Positions 12,427 to 23,796 are shown, counted from the first letter of the stretch. The stretch: DNA of 64,000 bases from Trametes villosa (GCA_002964805.2 PUDQ02000015.1:248001-312000), one strand, 5' to 3'. Notes: generated by a model from the sequence alone, not told the origin. Translations and numbers: made by a program.

Positions 12427-12517
12427 GTCGGGGAGTCGGGCGAAGGCGAAGGGTTTGGAGCGAAGGTGGCGCAGACAAAGAATGGGTGGTAAAGACTACA
12501 CGGCAGCCCCCAATCCT

Positions 12518-12524
12518 TTATATA
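12518..12524 (-). promoter_or_regulatory. TATA box of the alpha-kinase gene
   Basis: TATATAA on the minus strand, about 92 bp before ATG 12426. An intact promoter element at the expected distance argues that the alpha-kinase gene is still expressible. Confidence 0.6.
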
Positions 12525-13316
12525 GGTCCTAGTACGCTCGAGAGGCCTGTGTCAAATATTTCTGTAAATTGAAGTCATGCGACCGTCTGGCACGCTCGCA
12601 CCCAGTGGGCCTGTGATCACTGAGGGCACCCCGGGTTCTGGCCGCCCTTCGTCAGGGCCATGGTCGTAACATTGTTGCACACGGCTTGCAGCCGCCGACG
12701 CGAAGTGTATCACCCAATTTCAATACATTGAAATTGAACAGCATAGCGGACGGCAAGCTTTAGGATCTGCGGGGCTCGGAGTGCTTCAGATACATCGCCA
12801 ACTACGAGGAGGTCTTGTGAACAGACCTGAAACGACGGTTGTGGTGGACAGCGTGGCCTAGCATTGTCACGCGCACGCACTCTACGGGCAAAGCACAGAA
12901 AGATGTGCTCATTTCCGGAGGCGCAACTGTAGAAAGTTTCAGCCTGATCGACAGCAGGTTGTGCTTCACGATCGTAAACACTTGGTCAGCCTTGCACCTA
13001 TCTTTGGGGACACCTTGGCAGTGTTACATACACGTCCGATAGAGAAGTGAACGCACGCTACCAGTTCTTGGGAGCCCAGACAAAGCACGCTCGTGGTGCG
13101 ATGAGACACCAGGGAGGCAACACCAGTGCCGGGTACCGCGCTGGTCGAAGTCTGTCGAAGTGCGTGACAGCGCATGTCACGGACACCCAAGACTACGGTC
13201 GGACCACCGGCACGATTTGCAGGAGACAATGTTCGGTGGCTTTAGTACTAGGCAAATCCGAACGTCGTGCCAGTGTAGCATAGTAATATACTGACGACAA
13301 AGTAAAGGGGCAGCGG
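12525..13316. other. Spacer between the integrase and alpha-kinase genes
   Basis: About 0.8 kb separating two genes in the same orientation. No frame shows a recognisable protein. It should hold the 3' end of the integrase transcript and the upstream control region of the alpha-kinase. Confidence 0.4.
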
Positions 13317-14926
13317 CTAGGTAGGTGGGGGAGGCGGGAATACAAGAGGCCGCATGTGCGAGAAGACAGCCCATACATTCTCGAACGTCAGCCCTGAGAG
13401 ATGAAGTGAGTCATATGCAAGTTGAGCGCGTTTGTCAAAGTCGGCCGAAACAAATGAGAGAAGTTCATCACCGCCCATCGCTGCCTTGATCTCCCGGATG
13501 ACTGCAACGTCAACAGGGATCAAACAGTCTCGCCCACCCCACCTCCCGGGCAACGCAAAAGCGTCGTTCCGCGACATGCCTGAAGGCCCAGCCTTCTGAC
13601 GATCCTTCCGCATTTTTGTACCATTACGGAAGTCCATGAACGCCTGCAGCTCCTGGTTCAAGAGCTTTGCCCACAGCCATTGGCAGAGCTCACTGCTATG
13701 TGTTCGCGTCACTTACAGCGGTAGGAAAAATGATAGTACGCACTGTTGCTGAGGATCATATGCGTTGTATGTCCCATCGTCGCGGCCCTGCTGGAAGTGC
13801 GCAACGGCATTGTCGCCAAAGTCGAGCCTCAGCCGGAGCCAGGACCGCTCGATGGAGATGTTGTGGATGCTCTGCAGGTATACATGTGCTGGAAGCTCGG
13901 CGGCATCGAGCTCGTCGGCAAAAATGCGCCTGGAAACAAAACAGGGTCAAAACAGAGACGGGAGAGCGGAATATGCACCTACCGCAGCGCATTCATGAGA
14001 CCGAACAGCTGAGTTGTCTCGGAACCGTGGTCGGTCGTGAACTGGAGAGGAATTCCTACAGCATGTACTTAGCAGACGGTGCCATGAGGAACGCGGGCGA
14101 AGAAGGCCTGACCACCATATTTCTCAACCAGGCACAGGAAGCAGTACGCCACGATGTTGGCCATGCGATTGCTTGGTACAATCCAAGCGCCGAGCCATCT
14201 CCCAGTCGCATCGTCCACCACACCCCAGGCAGGAAACCCTATCTTATAGAGCTTATCATGGCCATCTCCAGACCATCGCTCGTGAATGCCGATAGGAACC
14301 TTACGGACACGGAATATCTTCTTTGCGGTGGGTTCACGGAGGTCGAATGCGTGCGGATCGTGGGTATGCATGACGGAGGCAACGAAATCTCTGCCAACAA
14401 TAACTGTTGAGATGCGACAACTTGCAGTATTGCGGTAAATCCAGGAAGTAACTCACCGGGGAATGTGCAGAGATTGATCGAAAGCAATGCGGTTCTGAAT
14501 TGTTCGTACCCCTTGACGCCGCGACGGATCTTTGTCCATCTGGCTGAGCACCGCCTGGGTACACTCGGCCTCGGACATGATCTTCATAGTCTTCCCGCTG
14601 CCCACTAGCCCGAGTTTGGCTCTTCGACGCTTGACAGTGGTATCGCTGACGGCCGCTGATATTCATGACGGCGGATACTCGGATTGCAGAGAACATACCT
14701 CATTTTAATCCCATGCTCTGCCAGGAGACGCTCCGAGATGGTCTTATTGTTCGCCAGCTTTTCCCTGTGATATGCTCTAAGAGCCTGTACGAGGACTTCG
14801 TCATCCTCCTTGGCTGCAGAAGAGCAAAGACCGAGTCAGCTAGCGGTTGCGCACATCTCATAGACCGATAAGACTACTCTTACCTACAGCCCCATGCTGA
14901 TTGTTTCCCCCCGGGTTCCGGTTCAT
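13317..14926 (-). CDS. Integrase-core (DDE, rve-like) protein of basidiomycete type
   Basis: Retroviral-integrase-fold protein of a kind common in Agaricomycete genomes. Start ATG 14926 (MNRNPGGNNQHGAVAKEDDE) with an intron after GAV. An N-terminal helical part follows (KTISERLLAEHGIKMR, then VKRRRAKLGLVGSG). The catalytic core shows candidate acidic residues in ERWSGDGHDKLYKIG, in IPLQFTTDHGSETTQLFG and in HNISIERSWLRLRLDFG. The C-terminal part reads LCQWLWAKLLNQELQAFMDF, GPSGMSRNDAFALPGRWGG and LTFENVWAVF, ending in a proline run. Six or seven exons join in frame through normal GT-AG introns, so it appears intact. No reverse transcriptase or protease is nearby, so this is not a normal LTR-element pol gene. 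Whether it mobilises DNA is unknown. Confidence 0.85.
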
Positions 14927-15244
14927 GTGTGACGAAGAGGCCATACCGCAGAAAGAGCACAGATATTCAAAGCATGAGGCCTGAGGGGAGAATAACGACA
15001 CGCACGAACAGGCAAGAGTACCAGAAGCGCCCAGATATTCCCGCCACGCAAGTATCTTACCCGTGCGAAAAGTATACTCGCTACTGCCAACCCACCCCGA
15101 GCGTCCCTCCGTGCATACAAATGTAACAAGGTAGTAGACATTGATATATTATATATAAACAGTCCAGCCAGACGGCCCCGGCGAATGATACTAGCCTATA
15201 ACCCAACAGCGCCATACCCACACCTACCCTATCCATGCCCATGG
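14927..15244. other. AT-rich spacer before the right minisatellite arm
   Basis: Contains a TATA-like alternating AT tract at about 15144-15160. No coding signal. It could include the integrase promoter. Confidence 0.4.
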
Positions 15245-16190
15245 CCGGGGGACGAGGGCAAGGTGCCGGGACAACGGCGAGAGCAAGACAATGAGGGCGA
15301 GAATAAGACGACCCTGACGCCTGTGAGCGAGGGGGAGACGACGGGGATAAGCACGAGACAATGGAGGCGAGCACGGGACGACGGGGCCAACGGCGAGACG
15401 ACAAGCACAGGGTGCAGACAACCCTAACACCGGTGAACAAGGGCGAGACGACGAGATGATGGGAGTGAGGGAGATACAATGAGGGCGAGAACGAGACGAT
15501 GAGAGGGAGGGGACGAAGGTGAGGGGAAGACGACGGGGGCGAAAACGAGACGGGCCTGACGCTGGTGAGTGAGAGCTAGTGAGTGAGGAATAGACGATGA
15601 GGGAGAGGGCGAGACAACAAGGCGAGACAACCAGAGTGAGGGCAAGACAACCGGGGCGAGACGATGGAGGCGACAGCGAGACAGCCGGGGCGAGACGACC
15701 TTAACGCCGAGGGAGAGACAACGAGGTGATGGGGGCAAGGGGCGAAGGGGAGACGACGAAGGCGAGAACGAAACGGCGAGGGCAAGAACGAGACGACTGG
15801 GGCGAGACAACCTCAGTGCCGAGGAGAAAACGACGAAGGCTAGACGACGACGGCGAGGGCGAACACGAGATAACGGGGGCAACAGCGAGACAACCCAGAC
15901 ACCATGGGGAAGACAACGAGACACGGGGCGAAGGGGCAATGACGAGGGCGAGAATGAAACGACGAGGGGGAGATGACGAGCCGACGGGAGTGAGGACGAG
16001 ACGATGGAGGCGAGACAACCCTGGCGCCGATGGGAAGATGATAAGATGACGAGGGCGAGGGGGATGCGAAGGGGGCGAGGACGAGACGATGAGGGCGAGG
16101 GCGAGGGCAAGATGACGAGAGCGAGACGATGAGAGCGAGACCCCGACGCCAAGGGGGAGACGATGAGATGACGAGGGCGAGGCTGAGATG
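15245..16190 (+). repeat. Right minisatellite arm, purine-rich on plus strand
   Basis: Degenerate tandem units built on GAGGGCGAGACGACGAG with higher-order modules containing CTGACGCTGGTGAGTGAG. This is the same family as 8600-9230 in inverted orientation, so both arms read outward from the integrase/alpha-kinase interval. Long open frames in it are artefacts of composition. Confidence 0.9.
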
Positions 16191-16299
16191 CCTGCAGATG
16201 GGGGGAAGGCGTGGAAGAGGCGGAGGGGGACGGACGCAGTACTATCGGGGGAAAGGGCAGTCCTGGTGAGAACGGACCCAACACTAACATGGATGACCA

Positions 16300-16870
16300 T
16301 GACATCACCTTGTAGGAATAAGCGTCATGGGTCCCGGAACGGACGCAACGGCGCCGAGGTCAGAGGCAGCAGCGCTGGAGATGATCATGAGCATGGCGCT
16401 GCCAAACAAGAAGCACAGTGTTACCCGGGATGAGAGAGTGCCAATGAGAAAAGGTGCAGCATCACCGCAGATGAACGACACCACCGGAGGCCAGAACAAC
16501 AGTGGAAAGACACATAACCCTCCCCCCGGAATTAGTGCAACGCCGTGGAGGCAAACATAATGCCCACAGCCAATGGGGACAAGCACAATGCCGTCGAGGG
16601 GACGCGCAACGTCGCCGGGGACGAATGTGAAATCCCGGAGGAAAAACTATGCAACGCCGCAGAAGAAGAGCGACACCCTGCTACCGATGGGCGAGACCGC
16701 GCAGAGGAAAGAAGAAGAAAAACTCGGTGCCGCCCGAAGCGAGCAAAACACCGCCGGGGAAGGGCGAGACGTACCTGGGGGAAAGCGCAATCCCCGGGGG
16801 GAGCATAAGTAACGCCGTCGGGCGAGTGTGCAACGCAGGGGAGGCTGGTATCTCCCAGCGCGTGGCGTGG
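16300..16870 (+). repeat. Second, more decayed tandem repeat
   Basis: Irregular recurrence of CAACGCCG, GGGGAAGGGCGAGA and GGGGACGA-like segments, richer in CAACGCCG than the neighbouring arm. It looks like a diverged minisatellite or an older part of the same array. I see no gene in it. Confidence 0.5.
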
Positions 16871-17532
16871 AGGAATCCTCCAAGCGATGCACAGTGGTGA
16901 GAACCGATGAGTCCCCTGTTGAGGGTGTAGGAGAGTAGCACCTCGGGGATGCAGCTGTACGGGTTACGGGCGATGTGATATTGCGGACCCTACCCTACAA
17001 CACGATGTTGAAGGCTCGATGCATTGGCAATAGAGGACCCGATTGCCCGAGTCAGGGCGAAGGACTCACCCTCGTACGCCTGGAAGCCCCGGGGAGCAGT
17101 GAGCCCTGAAGAAGCGGGAACATGTGGTCGGTGACCACAAAGCGCGTTATCCAGCACCAATGGGTGCAGCGTCGTGGACTCTTGGGTGCGTACACTTGAG
17201 GAGCGAACCGCCAGATGCCTCAGATAAGATCGCCGATGAATCGGGAGGGTGAACATCACGGACATAACACAAGTAGCTCAGAGGTATGAGCCCAGAACTA
17301 CTGTAGAGCGGCAAGCTAGGAGGCGAGCTGACTCGCGAGAATGGAGGTTGGAGATAAGAACAGCACTGGCGCGGAGCAGCGCGTGGATCGGCGGGGCAAC
17401 GCGTACGAGTGCGTAGCGGGGCGGGTCCATGCGCGTAAAGTACGAATATAAACCCTCATTAGGATTTACTTAGAACTTCAATGTAATGTCACGCGGTACC
17501 AGGACCCCGCCTGACCCCTTGGAGCGCCCTGA
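16871..17532. other. Unassigned sequence, possible retroelement LTR remnant
   Basis: On the minus strand, inward from the 30-bp repeat, the order is a G-rich tract, ACCGCGTGACATTACA, then GGGTTTATATTCG. This resembles a polypurine tract followed by an LTR with a TATA element. No second LTR or pol sequence is seen, so this is only a suggestion. Confidence 0.25.
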
Positions 17533-17562
17533 ATCTTGACCTGACCCTGCTCGGCGACGGTA
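17533..17562 (-). repeat. Right copy of the perfect 30-bp inverted repeat
   Basis: Exact reverse complement of 7957-7986. It falls inside a minus-strand open frame (17470-17787) that ends GSGGVLVPRDITLKF and that I cannot assign to a family. Confidence 0.85.
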
Positions 17563-18148
17563 CGTGTCGCCGTGCATACTCGTATTTAGTATGCGGTCAT
17601 ACGGCTGTGGTGCCGCTAGGTCAGATGTACCTGTACTATGCCCAAAGTTTCCACCGTAAGTTGTCGTCATGCTTTGATGGACGAAGTTCACTATGTTGCT
17701 TTCACTTATAGTCCAGGTGGAAGCATTCGCGGCTCGGTTACTCTTTATGATAGTAGGTTGTTGGGTACGGCTTGGGGAAGCAACCATCGATCACCGTCCG
17801 GACTCCACCGAGTACTTACGTCCTGACTCAGCGTGTGTGCAGAAGAGCGATCACGAAAGCTCAAAGGCACGATACATATTGTGGACCTGGCGATAACATG
17901 GTGACGGAGTTAGCTAAACGAACAGAAGGCAAAAAACAACACGGGAAGTAGGTACACGAAAGCACATGATAGATCAACAATTCGACGATGTTCGTATGAT
18001 GAGCAGTGTCCAACGAAAGCGAAAACAGCGAAACAAGCGTGCGTACTGGGTACGGCAATAGCGCTATTGTGAGATAACAACGATGAGAGTCAGTATGAGT
18101 AGATATTACAGTCATGGATACTTGTGCGGCCTCCTCCTCATTGGCGAT
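17563..18148. other. Gap between the accessory island and the S/P/G/Y-rich gene
   Basis: No recognisable coding region. It includes the 3' flank of the minus-strand gene that ends at 18149. Confidence 0.35.
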
Positions 18149-19777
18149 TCAGCTTTGGAAGGACCCATAGTCCCCTCGCCAGGCGTTACCGGAGGGTTCC
18201 TGGAAGAGCAATGCCCGGTCTTCGTCGGTGAGTCCGGGAAACCCTTCCGTAGCCCCGTAACTACGACCCTCTTCAGCGATGCCGAGAGTGTGGAGCGACG
18301 GCCCACTGGAAGCGTCTCCCATAGTACCGAAGCCGGGAGACTGGCTGAACCCGTACAGAGCGGTAGTGGTCGATGAAGAGACTAGAGCGACAGAGGAGGC
18401 CGGGTACGTGGACGGGTAGAGGGACGAGGCGTCGAACCCGTCTTGGTAACCTTGGTATCCGCTCGACGACGAGGGTCCGTCATAGCCACCGTCCATGTAG
18501 GAGTGAGCGAGGTAGGAGTGAGCGGTATCCTGTGCGGCGAAGCCGAGGCTATCTTGAGGAGGTGCGAGCATACCGGCCGGGGGATCCAGCCAGCCAGAAC
18601 GCATACCGAACGAGCGAGAGGACATGGCAGGCTCGCCCATCGCGCGAGGAGTGAGAGCGTGATGAGCGTTGTAGCCGTTCGCGAAGCTGGTTGTAGCCCC
18701 TAGGCTCGGGTAGAGGTTCTGGCGCGCACGGCTAGTCCCCCGCCTCGCGGGCCGCGCCATCGGCGGCGGGTAAAGTTGATCCCACCCAGCGGCCATAGCA
18801 TGAGGCATGGAAGGATAGGAGCCGGGGATGTCGTCGAGGTGATTGGGGAAGTTGGGGGCGGCGTTCCCGGGGGCAAAAGTTGAAGGAGCGGACGGCGAGT
18901 AGCCCATGGGAGGCGGGAACATCTCTTCGGTCGGAGGGTAGAGGGCCTGAGGAGGCTGCATCTGGCGAGGAACTCGAGCATCGTACTCGGTCGTAGGGTA
19001 GCCGGAGGAGGCGTCATAGCCAAGCGTGTAGGAGTTGGTGACGGGAGACGAGAACGAACCATGCGGGTCGCCCGAAGAGCTCGCGTAGACAGTCGAGCTC
19101 ACATCGTATTCCCGGGCGCGAGGGTCGAGGTGCGGGAAAGACTCCGAGAGGGGGAGAGGGAGACCAGACTGGGGAGGCAGGGGCCCGCCGAAAGACTCGG
19201 AGGGAGCGGAAGGGGTCATCCACTGACGTTGCCCACGACGGTCGAGTTCTAGTAGTAAGCCTAAGGCACTAGAGTTGTTCGTGTTGTGCATCCCGACGTT
19301 TGACATCCCCGACGACACCGCCGCGAGGTGCGGTTCGACTCCCTTGCGCGCAGTGTGAATAGAGCACGTCGCGATATGAAGGCAAAAGTGGAGGACGCAC
19401 CTGTACCCCAGGGACATGCTCGAGAGCGGGAAGCTGAACCGGCTCAAGTCGTGGGGTCGGGGGCGGCAAGATGGCGTTCGAGGACGAGCCCGCGGGAGGA
19501 GGTAGAGGTTCCGCGACAGCGTCAGGCTGTTGTTGTACCTGCATCTTGCGGGTCGATCGCTTGCCGCCTTGTTTCTTGGAACCCGCCTTTCGAGGTATCC
19601 AGCGTTTGCCCCACAATTTGATCTGGCAGCGTGAATCCGTGAGCGATGTCCTTGTTTAACTAGAAGGCGAGCCACCTTTTGCCTGCAATGTTCCAGCGAA
19701 TCCGGGATGCGGGAATAGTGTCCGGGGCTTTTCTGAGGCCTTTCTTTCTCGTTGGGAGTCTCTGGACGCTTCCCCAT
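18149..19777 (-). CDS. Low-complexity S/P/G/Y-rich protein, function unknown
   Basis: Start ATG 19777 (MGKRPETPNEKERPQKSPGH), 73 bp after a TATA box. The best gene model removes an intron after LEHCRQK, giving a basic stretch IKLWGKRWIPRKAGSKKQGG and KRSTRKMQ. It removes a second intron before WMTPSAPSESFGGPLPP. The long last exon is rich in Ser, Pro, Gly and Tyr, with motifs such as YPPTEEMFPPPMGYSPS and SYMDGGYDGPSSSSGYQG, and ends FQS. A basic N-terminus plus a long disordered tail is common in fungal transcription regulators, but I recognise no DNA-binding domain. High GC and a long uninterrupted frame support coding. The N-terminal exon joints are the least certain part. Confidence 0.6.
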   Translation of the reverse strand: MGKRPETPNEKERPQKSPGHYSRIPDSLEHCRQKVARLLVKQGHRSRIHAARSNCGANAGYLERRVPRNKAASDRPARCRYNNSLTLSRNLYLLPRARPRTPSCRPRPHDLSRFSFPLSSMSLGYRCVLHFCLHIATCSIHTARKGVEPHLAAVSSGMSNVGMHNTNNSSALGLLLELDRRGQRQWMTPSAPSESFGGPLPPQSGLPLPLSESFPHLDPRAREYDVSSTVYASSSGDPHGSFSSPVTNSYTLGYDASSGYPTTEYDARVPRQMQPPQALYPPTEEMFPPPMGYSPSAPSTFAPGNAAPNFPNHLDDIPGSYPSMPHAMAAGWDQLYPPPMARPARRGTSRARQNLYPSLGATTSFANGYNAHHALTPRAMGEPAMSSRSFGMRSGWLDPPAGMLAPPQDSLGFAAQDTAHSYLAHSYMDGGYDGPSSSSGYQGYQDGFDASSLYPSTYPASSVALVSSSTTTALYGFSQSPGFGTMGDASSGPSLHTLGIAEEGRSYGATEGFPGLTDEDRALLFQEPSGNAWRGDYGSFQS

Positions 19778-19849
19778 TGCGGCTGAGCAAGGGAGACAAG
19801 GTGGCGAGGGGAAAAACAAGGGTGACTCTTTGGGGAAGGTCGCGCTCAC

Positions 19850-19856
19850 TTATATA
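19850..19856 (-). promoter_or_regulatory. TATA box of the S/P/G/Y-rich gene
   Basis: TATATAA on the minus strand 73 bp before ATG 19777. It argues against a longer N-terminus beginning upstream. Confidence 0.55.
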
Positions 19857-21396
19857 CCCTCCTGTCGGCCACAGGAGGGGTGCGCGGGAGACGTTCTCCC
19901 AACTCCGATTGTCCGCCTACTTGCTGCGATAGCACTGTCGGACCCAAATCTCGTGCCAGAAGCCCAGCGGCGCCGACACAGGTCATGCGGCGCACCCGGC
20001 AGAGCGCGACGTGTGCGTACGGCCACAGTTCGCAGATGCCTGCCGCGAGCTGATGCGCTCCGGAATTTGGCACGCTCAAGATGGCAAGGCGCCATCGCCC
20101 GCCTGAGAACCACTGGGAAGCGAGGTTGGTGCGGCCTCCCGCAGCACGCAATTGGCAGACCGTGATGTGGGCGTGCATCGGAAGTTCGACAGGAAGTGTG
20201 CGACGCTTGGGTTGGAGATAGTTGCTCTTCCGGGCGTGCACCGCCGACGCCACCCTCGTGTGCCGACTGGACTAGGCCTTAACGTGCCAGGCTCTCGGTT
20301 TCTTGCAGCGGCAGGGACGTCGAAAACACCCGACCGAGAAAACTGAGCCTGTCTCCAAAACAATTAGCTGGGATATATATGTGTAGCGGTCAAGTACCTC
20401 CAAAAGAGACGCCACGAAGTCGGTACAAGGTCGCCACTGCTTATACATCGCAAGGGGTAGAAGCTGTTGTCTTGACCGATAGAAAGAAAGCTATCAAGGG
20501 CATTCACAAGGGATAACACATGCGCGTACCATTGTCGCCCGGCAGAGTTGGAAGGCGAGAACAAGGCTACATTGTCCCTTGCTGATGGCTCTGGCAACGA
20601 AGCGTTCGCTTATCTCGCCTTGTACGGACGGTTTCCCCGCGATTGCTGTTGTCTTGTTGTGGCTGACTTACAAGGATCTAACATGTTTTCTTGCGTAGCG
20701 ACGAACTTTGCAATGTTCAAATCGCCTGGATTGCTGGCAACAACCATGGGACGGGTAGATGTAGTACCTTTGGGCGCTACAGAACAACGCAGCCTATACA
20801 CGGTAGAAAGACGCATGCCTACGCGTTCCAACAAAGATTGAGTACTTTCGCACGACTGGTGAATATCTTCTACCATAATAACGAACGCGACGTACAGAGT
20901 TGTTCCGCAGAAAGCTAGGGTTTCAGAGAGCCCATTACGTAGTCGCTGTGCACCGCCTGCTTCCGCACGAACATCCCTGGCCAGGGTTGTGTGCTGCAGC
21001 GATCGCGCCCAGCGTGCATGACATGCTGTGTACACAGGATTTGCAGAATGGAGAGCAATATGAACCCTTTTGGACCGCTTCTACCTATGCTACCCTCTTC
21101 GTCGACGCGCTTCTCCGAGGTGTCCCACTGACAGCGCGTTCAAATTGGCATGGGGCACTGCGCGTATCGCTGCAGTCAAGATGCGAGAACATGTCCACAG
21201 GTATATGACACAGCTGAGAGGCGAAAGGCAGATAGGGGGGAGGGGGGTGATGGCTAGCTGCAGCAAGAAAAAAATGGGCCTGGCCGACTCCTGGCCGCCT
21301 GGGGGACGACTACAACACTTGCCTGTTCGGGATTGGCCGGCTAGGCACCCTCACGTAGACGCCCGAGACCGCGACTGCACATTCCCTCCTCCCACC
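19857..21396. other. Divergent intergenic region before COQ6
   Basis: About 1.5 kb without a recognisable gene. Several short open frames on both strands lack domains and splice support. Confidence 0.4.
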
Positions 21397-23384
21397 ATGC
21401 TCCGCGGTCCTGTCAGCGCACTCCGTCGGAATGTGAGGCCAACCTGTCTTGTGCGAAGCCGCGCAGCATCTACGGCGACACCCCAGGAAAGCGATGTAGT
21501 GATCGTCGGCGGCGGGCCTGCCGGGCTAGCTCTTGCGGGCGCGCTGAGTATGTGTCTCCGCCGCTGGGCTGTCCGCGCGATTGTTCACTCCGTGCAGGCT
21601 CCACTTCCTCCATCCGGAATGCTCTGCGCGTAGTGCTCGTTGAAGCAAGCGACCTGGACAAGGTTGGAAACTGGTCGCCGCCCGCGCGCACATACTCGAA
21701 CCGGGTTAGCTCGATCACGAACGCGTCCCAGAGTTTCCTGCAAGGTGAGCGGCATCACATACACCAACACGGGCGCGAGCTCCTCGGCTCACGAGGTGCA
21801 AGAGATTGGGGCGTGGGCGCACGTCGAGCATAGCCGTACATGCCCAATCAAGGAAATGCAGGCCAGTTCATCTCCCTGAACTCTACGCGTTCAGGCTCAT
21901 AGTTTTGGCAGATATGGGACGGCATCTCAGATGCGCGCATTTCATTCTCGACACACGATGACAGCTCGTGGGAAGCCTCTGGGACGGAGCCCCTATCACA
22001 AATGGCGAGGCTCACAGAGAACCTGAACCTGCAGCGGGCGCTGCTCCGGCAACCCAACGACGTCTCCGCCGTGGAGGTGATCGACAAGGTTAGGGTGGAA
22101 TCTATCCAAAGAGAGGATCGGGAAGGTGGCGGATGGCCGCTCGTACACCTGTCCGACGGCAGGGTCCTCCGCGCGAGGTTACTGGTGAGTCCCACTGGTG
22201 TAGCTGCATACCGCCGTGGTAACAACGACGGTCCAGGTTGGCGCAGATGGCTTCAACTCGCCCGTGCGCGCATACGCGGGCATCGACTCGTACGGGTGGG
22301 CGTACGACACCACCGCAATCGTGGCCACGCTCCTCCACCATCCCCGAACACCCTTCCAGGCGCCGAACACCGTCGCATACCAGCGCTTCCTCCCCACCGG
22401 CCCCATCGCGTTCCTGCCTCTATCCCCGACGGCATCCTCGATGGTCTGGTCGACGAAGCCGCCTTTGGCCAAAGCCCTCCTAGCCTCCGACCCTGCCGTT
22501 CTGACCAGCATGGTCAACGCAGCGTTCCGGCTGCCAGACGTGTCCCTCCGGTACCTGCACAACCACTTACTCGAAGCGGCGAGCTCTGGTGCGCCCCTCG
22601 ACGCGCAGCAGCTCCAGCAGGAGATTGCCTGGCGAGAGCAGTCGCACGGCATCGACGCCCGCTCGGCGTACTCCCTTGCGGCGGACGTCACGGGCGTGCC
22701 CCCTGCGGACGCCGACTCGCTCCCGCCAGTGGTCACCTCCATCCAGCCGGGCTCCGCTGCCTCATTCCCTCTTCGCTTCAACCACGCAGACGAGTACATC
22801 GGGGACCGCATCGCGCTCGTGGGCGATGCCGCGCACACCATACACCCGCTCGCCGGACAGGGCCTGAACATGGGCCTCGGCGACGTCGAGGCGCTCTTCC
22901 GCACCATCAACCAGGTCCTACGCACAGGCGGCGACATCGGTCAGCCTCTTCTCATTTCCCTCATGCTTTCGCACCCGCATTGACACTCACGTATCCCCTA
23001 CTGCCCACAGGATCGCGGACGGCGCTCCAGCCCTACGCCCGCACACGCTACTTTGAGAACCACAAGATCATGGCCGCGTGCGACAAGCTGCACAAGCTGT
23101 ACGCCGCCACCGCGGAGCCCGTCGTCTGGGCGCGCTCCGTCGGCGTCGAGGTCCTCAACGAGCTCGACTCCGTCAAGGCCGCGCTGATGCTCTCCGCGGG
23201 GAGCCGCCCGGCGCGCGCGCGGCCGTCGGGGGCGCAGGTCGGCGCGAGCCTGGCCGCGAACGGGTTGGAGAGCCTGGCGCGCGGGATTAGCGGCGTGCGG
23301 ACGCTCACGGAGGGCGTGGCGAGTATCGCTGGTGCTGGGGTGCAGAGGCTCTTGCAGAACGTGGTAGATTCTCGGCGGCGTTGA
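21397..23384 (+). CDS. COQ6: Ubiquinone biosynthesis monooxygenase COQ6
   Basis: FAD-dependent hydroxylase of the coenzyme Q ring, working at the matrix face of the mitochondrial inner membrane. Start ATG 21397 gives a mitochondrial-like leader, MLRGPVSALRRNVRPTCLVR. The dinucleotide-binding motif VVIVGGGPAGLALAGALS follows. Later blocks are NWSPPARTYSNRVSSIT, LNLQRALLRQPNDVSAVEVI, the DG motif VGADGFNSPVR, and the second FAD motif RIALVGDAAHTIHPLAGQGL followed by NMGLGDVEALF. The C-terminus after the last intron reads YFENHKIMAACDKLHKLYAA and ends RLLQNVVDSRRR. Five or more short introns join cleanly, including one inside LL|VGADGF. Length and motif order match the family. The exon joints between about 21750 and 22000 are the least sure. 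Confidence 0.9.
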
Positions 23385-23796
23385 CGCTGAGCTCGAGTGC
23401 GTCGTGTTGTCCTTGAGTATTGCTGTCTCCTATGATACGCACCTCCCGAGATATAATACACCCCATTGCAAGGGCGTGTGAACATTAATATCGGTGGTAG
23501 AAGTACTGGCTACGTACAGGCGGCGCGTCACACAACAGCGCGCCGCTACACTCGGCGTACTAGATACAGCTCGGGTAAAACGATGACTTCTTCCGCGAGA
23601 GCAACAGCAGCAAGTCCCATATATGATAAGCACACCTAGCAAGTCCGCTGACGAAAGAACGACGGTATATATATCAGCGACAGCGCGTTTTCCGCGGCCA
23701 CGCACGGCGCGAGCGCGCTCCTGCCCATCCCAACCCTACCCCCACTCTCCAGCCTCCGGGCAGCGACTAAGCCCCTCCGGAGTAGTATGCATCCTA
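23385..23796. other. Convergent 3' flanks of COQ6 and the next gene
   Basis: Short intergenic stretch with a TATATATATC tract near 23668-23677. No gene seen. Confidence 0.4.

Noticed and set aside
7957..17562. A standard LTR retrotransposon spanning the island
   Set aside because: No reverse transcriptase, RNase H or protease was found, the flanking repeats are inverted rather than direct, and the integrase is a stand-alone gene with introns.
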